DNA of 37,377 nt, taken from the NCBI GenBank assembly GCA_003158835.1, contig PMLI01000351.1, forward strand, positions 1-37,377. The letters are read 5' to 3'. The notes under the pieces were generated by a model, which was not told where the DNA came from, ran no database searches, and saw only the letters and a list, made by a program, of their open reading frames with translations. Below, one piece after another: positions 35,269 to 37,377 of this stretch (positions within the stretch are counted from its first letter, which is position 1; each line of letters begins with the position of its first letter). Both the position numbers and the translations under genes were made by a program. This DNA comes from Acidimicrobiaceae bacterium. Lineage in GTDB: Bacteria > Actinomycetota > Acidimicrobiia > Acidimicrobiales > Palsa-688.

Positions 35269-35790
35269 CTACTTGATGCGGACGTATTCCCCGCGTTCTC
35301 CGAGCCGGGCCTTCCCTTCCAGCTCGTGGTCCTGGGCTTCCAGCGCCGCGCGGATGGCGTCCTTGTCGAAGTCGACGGACTTCCGCTGGAACCGCTCCGG
35401 CAGGTCCTCCGCGCGCTCGATCAGGATCTCCAGCGGGTCCAGGCCCCCGGCCTTCTGGATGGCGATGGTGAACCGCTGGCCCTCGAGCTTCCGGGTCTTG
35501 AGCCGCTCCATGCTGAACTTCGCCAGCGCCAGGAGCCGGGATCCCCGGTTCTCCAGCGTGCGCTTCCGGTCGGAGAGGCGCTTGACCTCCTCTGCGATGG
35601 CCTTGGCGTCCGCTTCCAGGTTCTTGTACAGCGCCCCGTAGGCGTCGACCTTGTTGGCCATCTGCCACTGGAACTGCGAGGCCCAGGTCTCGAGCGTCTG
35701 CCCCTCGACGCCGGTGACGTCGCCGCCCAGTTCCTCGAGCAGCTTGTCGAGCGCGACCAGCTCCTCCGTCAGGTCGTAGAGGGAGCTCAT
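35269..35790 (-). CDS. Siphovirus Gp157-like protein, 173 aa
   Basis: The all-helical N-terminal half (LTEELVALDKLLEELGG, then a coiled coil at about 50-95) and the C-terminal half (TRKLEGQRFTIAIQKAGG and DFDKDAIRAALEAQ) match Gp157, a protein of unknown mechanism common beside phage recombinases and helicases. ATG at 35790 overlaps the previous gene as ATGA. Confidence 0.85.
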   Translation of the reverse strand: MSSLYDLTEELVALDKLLEELGGDVTGVEGQTLETWASQFQWQMANKVDAYGALYKNLEADAKAIAEEVKRLSDRKRTLENRGSRLLALAKFSMERLKTRKLEGQRFTIAIQKAGGLDPLEILIERAEDLPERFQRKSVDFDKDAIRAALEAQDHELEGKARLGERGEYVRIK

Positions 35791-36836
35791 GCCGGCACCG
35801 CCGCCGGGCGCGGGACCGTCGCCAGGGCGATGATGACGCAGCCGTTCGCGTAGGCGTCGTAGGTGATGTTGACGGTCAGGCCCGCCTTCAGCGCGACGTC
35901 GGCCGCGGCCACGAACTCCGGCACGTCGGTCTTCATCTCGGTGGGGCCCTCGGTGTCGTAGGTCATGATCTTCCAGGCCTTCCCGGCGTTGTTCGGCTTG
36001 TCGTAGGGCGTGATGAGGGAGACGTTGAAGACGCCCTGCAGCCTGGTGGGCGGGGCCGGGGCCTTGGCGGGCGGCGGCGCGGCGGCGACCGGTGCGGCAG
36101 CGGGCGGCGCCTCGACCTGCTCGGGCTTGCCGCTCATGCGCCAGTCGAGGAGCAACTTCCCGGTGTCCTTGGTCGGCTTGAAGATGGCGCCGTCGAACAT
36201 GGCCGTGCGGTCCTTGGAGACTTGGGCGCTGTGGTCCATGCCCAGGTCGAAGACGACGGTGAACTCGTATTCCATCCCCTCCCGCTGCACCGGGGCCAGG
36301 CCGACCTTCCGGGGCGCGCTCTTGCCCTTGTCGTTCTGCTCGATGACGTAGTCCTGCTTGGACCGCATCGCGCAGATCAGGTGGATCTTGTTCGACAGGA
36401 TGATGGCCTTCAGCTGCTCGTGCTCCTTGGTGATGCCGGCCCAGTTGGTGTAGCTGTTGCCGCCCCGGGTGTCGAGCGCCTCCTTCTTCTGGAGCAGTCC
36501 GCCCTCCCCGGCCCAGGCGTGGGACAGCGAGTCCACGAACAGGACCGCGTAGCCGCCGTCGTAGGCCTCCTGCATGGCGGTGACGTACTTGGGCGTGGTG
36601 TAGGGCGGGTCGATCTTCAGGTGGTCGAACTCGAAGCGGTCCGCGTAGTCGAGCGCCGACCCGTTCTCCGTGTCGATCACCGCGATCCCTTTGCCGGTGT
36701 CCAGGCCCATATTCTTCATGCCCTCGATGATCCCCTGGGCGATCAATAGCCCGGAGAACGTCTTGCCGCCCCCCGACGGCGCCGTCAGCGCGATCCGCAG
36801 ACGGCCCTGCCTCTTGTCAGCTTTTTGGAACGCCAT
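35787..36836 (-). CDS. RecA-like (Sak4-type) ATPase with C-terminal OB-like domain, 349 aa
   Basis: The N-terminal 235 residues are a RecA/AAA-like core: Walker A APSGGGKT (19-26), Walker B YAVLFVDS (96-103), and CAMRSKQDYVIE. The group is often called Sak4-like, a single-strand annealing recombinase. A Pro/Ala linker (about 243-265) leads to a small beta domain (GVFNVSLITPYDKPN, WKIMTYDTEG, LTVNITYDAY) that looks like an OB-fold, possibly an attached ssDNA-binding module. It is the first gene of the recombination operon, after a leader ORF and hairpin. ATG at 36836 follows GGGAGG. Confidence 0.85.
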   Translation of the reverse strand: MAFQKADKRQGRLRIALTAPSGGGKTFSGLLIAQGIIEGMKNMGLDTGKGIAVIDTENGSALDYADRFEFDHLKIDPPYTTPKYVTAMQEAYDGGYAVLFVDSLSHAWAGEGGLLQKKEALDTRGGNSYTNWAGITKEHEQLKAIILSNKIHLICAMRSKQDYVIEQNDKGKSAPRKVGLAPVQREGMEYEFTVVFDLGMDHSAQVSKDRTAMFDGAIFKPTKDTGKLLLDWRMSGKPEQVEAPPAAAPVAAAPPPAKAPAPPTRLQGVFNVSLITPYDKPNNAGKAWKIMTYDTEGPTEMKTDVPEFVAAADVALKAGLTVNITYDAYANGCVIIALATVPRPAAVPA

Positions 36837-36871
36837 CGTCTTCCTCCCTCACTGCATTTTTACGGCATCGT

Positions 36872-36918
36872 CAAATAAAGAAGCCGGGATGCCTCCCCCC
36901 AAAGGTAGGCACCCCGGC
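36872..36918 (-). terminator. Terminator or attenuator before the recombination operon
   Basis: A 12-bp stem (36883-36894 with 36907-36918, one G-U pair) with a 12-nt loop is followed on the minus strand by TTCTTTATTTG. It begins at the base after the stop of the 42-codon ORF and lies 36 nt before the ATG of the ATPase gene, so transcription from 37096 must read through it. Confidence 0.7.
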
Positions 36919-37047
36919 TCACAAGTTCTCCCGCCCCAGGGACTGCAGAGGGAGATGAATCTCCGCATCGGCCGCCCGGCCGCCCTGGGGAGGAAGAGGA
37001 AACCCCGCGGGCTCGGTGAAAAGGCGCGGGGTCGTGGAATGGATCAT
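36919..37047 (-). CDS. Short leader ORF, 42 aa
   Basis: The ATG at 37047 has AGGAGA six bases upstream and lies about 40 nt after the predicted start from the 37096-37124 promoter. The product (MIHSTTPRLFTEP to LGRENL) is Pro/Leu-rich, with about three quarters of codons ending in G or C. Its stop codon abuts the terminator stem. A second hairpin with a 7-bp stem (about 37004-37032) lies within the ORF. This arrangement resembles a transcription-attenuation leader. An overlapping ATG at 37054 in another frame has poorer spacing. Confidence 0.55.
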   Translation of the reverse strand: MIHSTTPRLFTEPAGFPLPPQGGRAADAEIHLPLQSLGRENL

Positions 37048-37095
37048 CGCTCATCTCCTGCCCGCGGGCGCGGGGTAGTTTCGTGGAACTCGGGA

Positions 37096-37124
37096 AATGT
37101 ACCAAACGAGGCCCCCCGCGTCAA
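37096..37124 (-). promoter_or_regulatory. Strong sigma70-like promoter for the leader and recombination operon
   Basis: TTGACG (complement of 37119-37124) and TACATT (complement of 37096-37101) are exactly 17 nt apart on the minus strand, in the gap after the junction gene. The surrounding A/T content is high for this genome. Confidence 0.65.
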
Positions 37125-37168
37125 CCGGAAAAAACCTGGAAAAAATCCGGGGACGCGGCGGGCGGGGG

Positions 37169-37377
37169 TCAGCCGAAGTCGGCGAGCTTGACGCGGAGGC
37201 GGCGCAGGAGTTGGGCCTGGTCCCGGTCGTCGAGGATGCCCGCCAGCTCCACCGCCGCGAGGAGGGCGGGCCGACGGTCGAGGTAGGCCAAGTCGTCGAC
37301 GACGCCGGTCCGGTCCCCGGCCAGCCACCGGGCGTAGAAGTCGCGCGCGAGGCAACTCGCCGACCAGGGCCTCGGCG
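37169..37377 (-). CDS. Hypothetical helical protein, C-terminal part (gene runs off the right edge)
   Basis: The frame from ARDFYARWLAGDRTG to LRRLRVKLADFG and its TGA at 37169 is strongly coding, rich in G/C third positions, and open to the edge, but the residues nearest the edge (PRPWSASC) look out of frame. Removing one base from GAGTTGCCTCG restores GEFLARDFYAR and joins it with the fragment at 1-147 after the shared ten bases. A single-base assembly error at the contig end is the simplest explanation. The family is unknown. Confidence 0.65.
   Translation of the reverse strand, partial: PRPWSASCLARDFYARWLAGDRTGVVDDLAYLDRRPALLAAVELAGILDDRDQAQLLRRLRVKLADFG

Noticed and set aside
37368..37377. 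Reading the 10-bp terminal repeat as a cos overhang
   Set aside because: It lies inside a gene and about 14 kb from the terminase genes, where cos sites normally sit next to the small subunit; circular closure explains it better.
1..37377. tRNA genes, CRISPR arrays, integrase, attachment sites, repressor or reverse transcriptase (diversity-generating element)
   Set aside because: I looked for cloverleaf-like, repeat-spacer and relevant protein signatures and saw none; a dedicated tRNA scan could still find a divergent one.

Overview
The window is a nearly complete, probably complete, genome of a high-GC tailed double-stranded DNA phage of siphovirus type. It has an HK97-fold capsid, a long-tail module with a 634-residue tape measure, and no sheath gene. 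Almost every gene lies on the minus strand, joined by ATGA, GTGA or TGATG start/stop overlaps, and GTG starts are common. I see no integrase, repressor, DNA polymerase, tRNA or CRISPR array, so a strictly lytic life is the simplest reading. The host cannot be named. Sec signal peptides, a peptidoglycan amidase and high GC suggest a GC-rich, probably Gram-negative bacterium.

The first ten bases equal the last ten. A gene that starts at 147 and runs off the left edge continues, after one apparent single-base insertion, into the gene fragment at the right edge (37377 to 37169). The molecule therefore most likely closes into a circle of about 37,367 bp.

Layout, read in the direction of transcription (right to left, through the junction). 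A promoter at 1469-1497 drives a compact early operon of small genes (1432 down to 144), including a signal-peptide membrane protein, and ends with the junction gene at 37169. A second promoter (37096-37124) is followed by a 42-codon leader ORF and a terminator-like hairpin, then a recombination and replication set: RecA-like ATPase, Gp157-like protein, SNF2 helicase, ParB-like protein, RusA resolvase and a DUF3820-like protein (36836 to 30612). After a strong terminator (30481-30525) come a replication initiator with tandem 11-bp iterons inside its gene (a putative origin, as in lambda gene O), a DnaC-like helicase loader, and a string of small accessory genes with an orphan cytosine-5 methyltransferase and a DUF1937 protein (30401 to 25160).

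The late region runs from about 25.1 kb to 2.1 kb. It holds a Cys-rich protein, a ParB-methyltransferase fusion, small and large terminase, portal fused to a Mu-F-like domain, a secreted beta-rich protein, prohead protease, major capsid, head-tail connectors, tail tube, a chaperone candidate, tape measure, tail tip proteins, a tailspike with pectate-lyase and S74 chaperone domains, then a lysis cluster (holin candidates and amidase). Between late and early regions sits a lower-GC endonuclease gene with its own promoter, bounded upstream by a perfect 13-bp terminator hairpin.

The most notable points are the iteron array in the initiator gene, the leader-ORF/terminator arrangement in front of the recombination operon, Sec signal peptides on virion-like proteins, a ferredoxin-type Cys motif, and one small gene on the plus strand.
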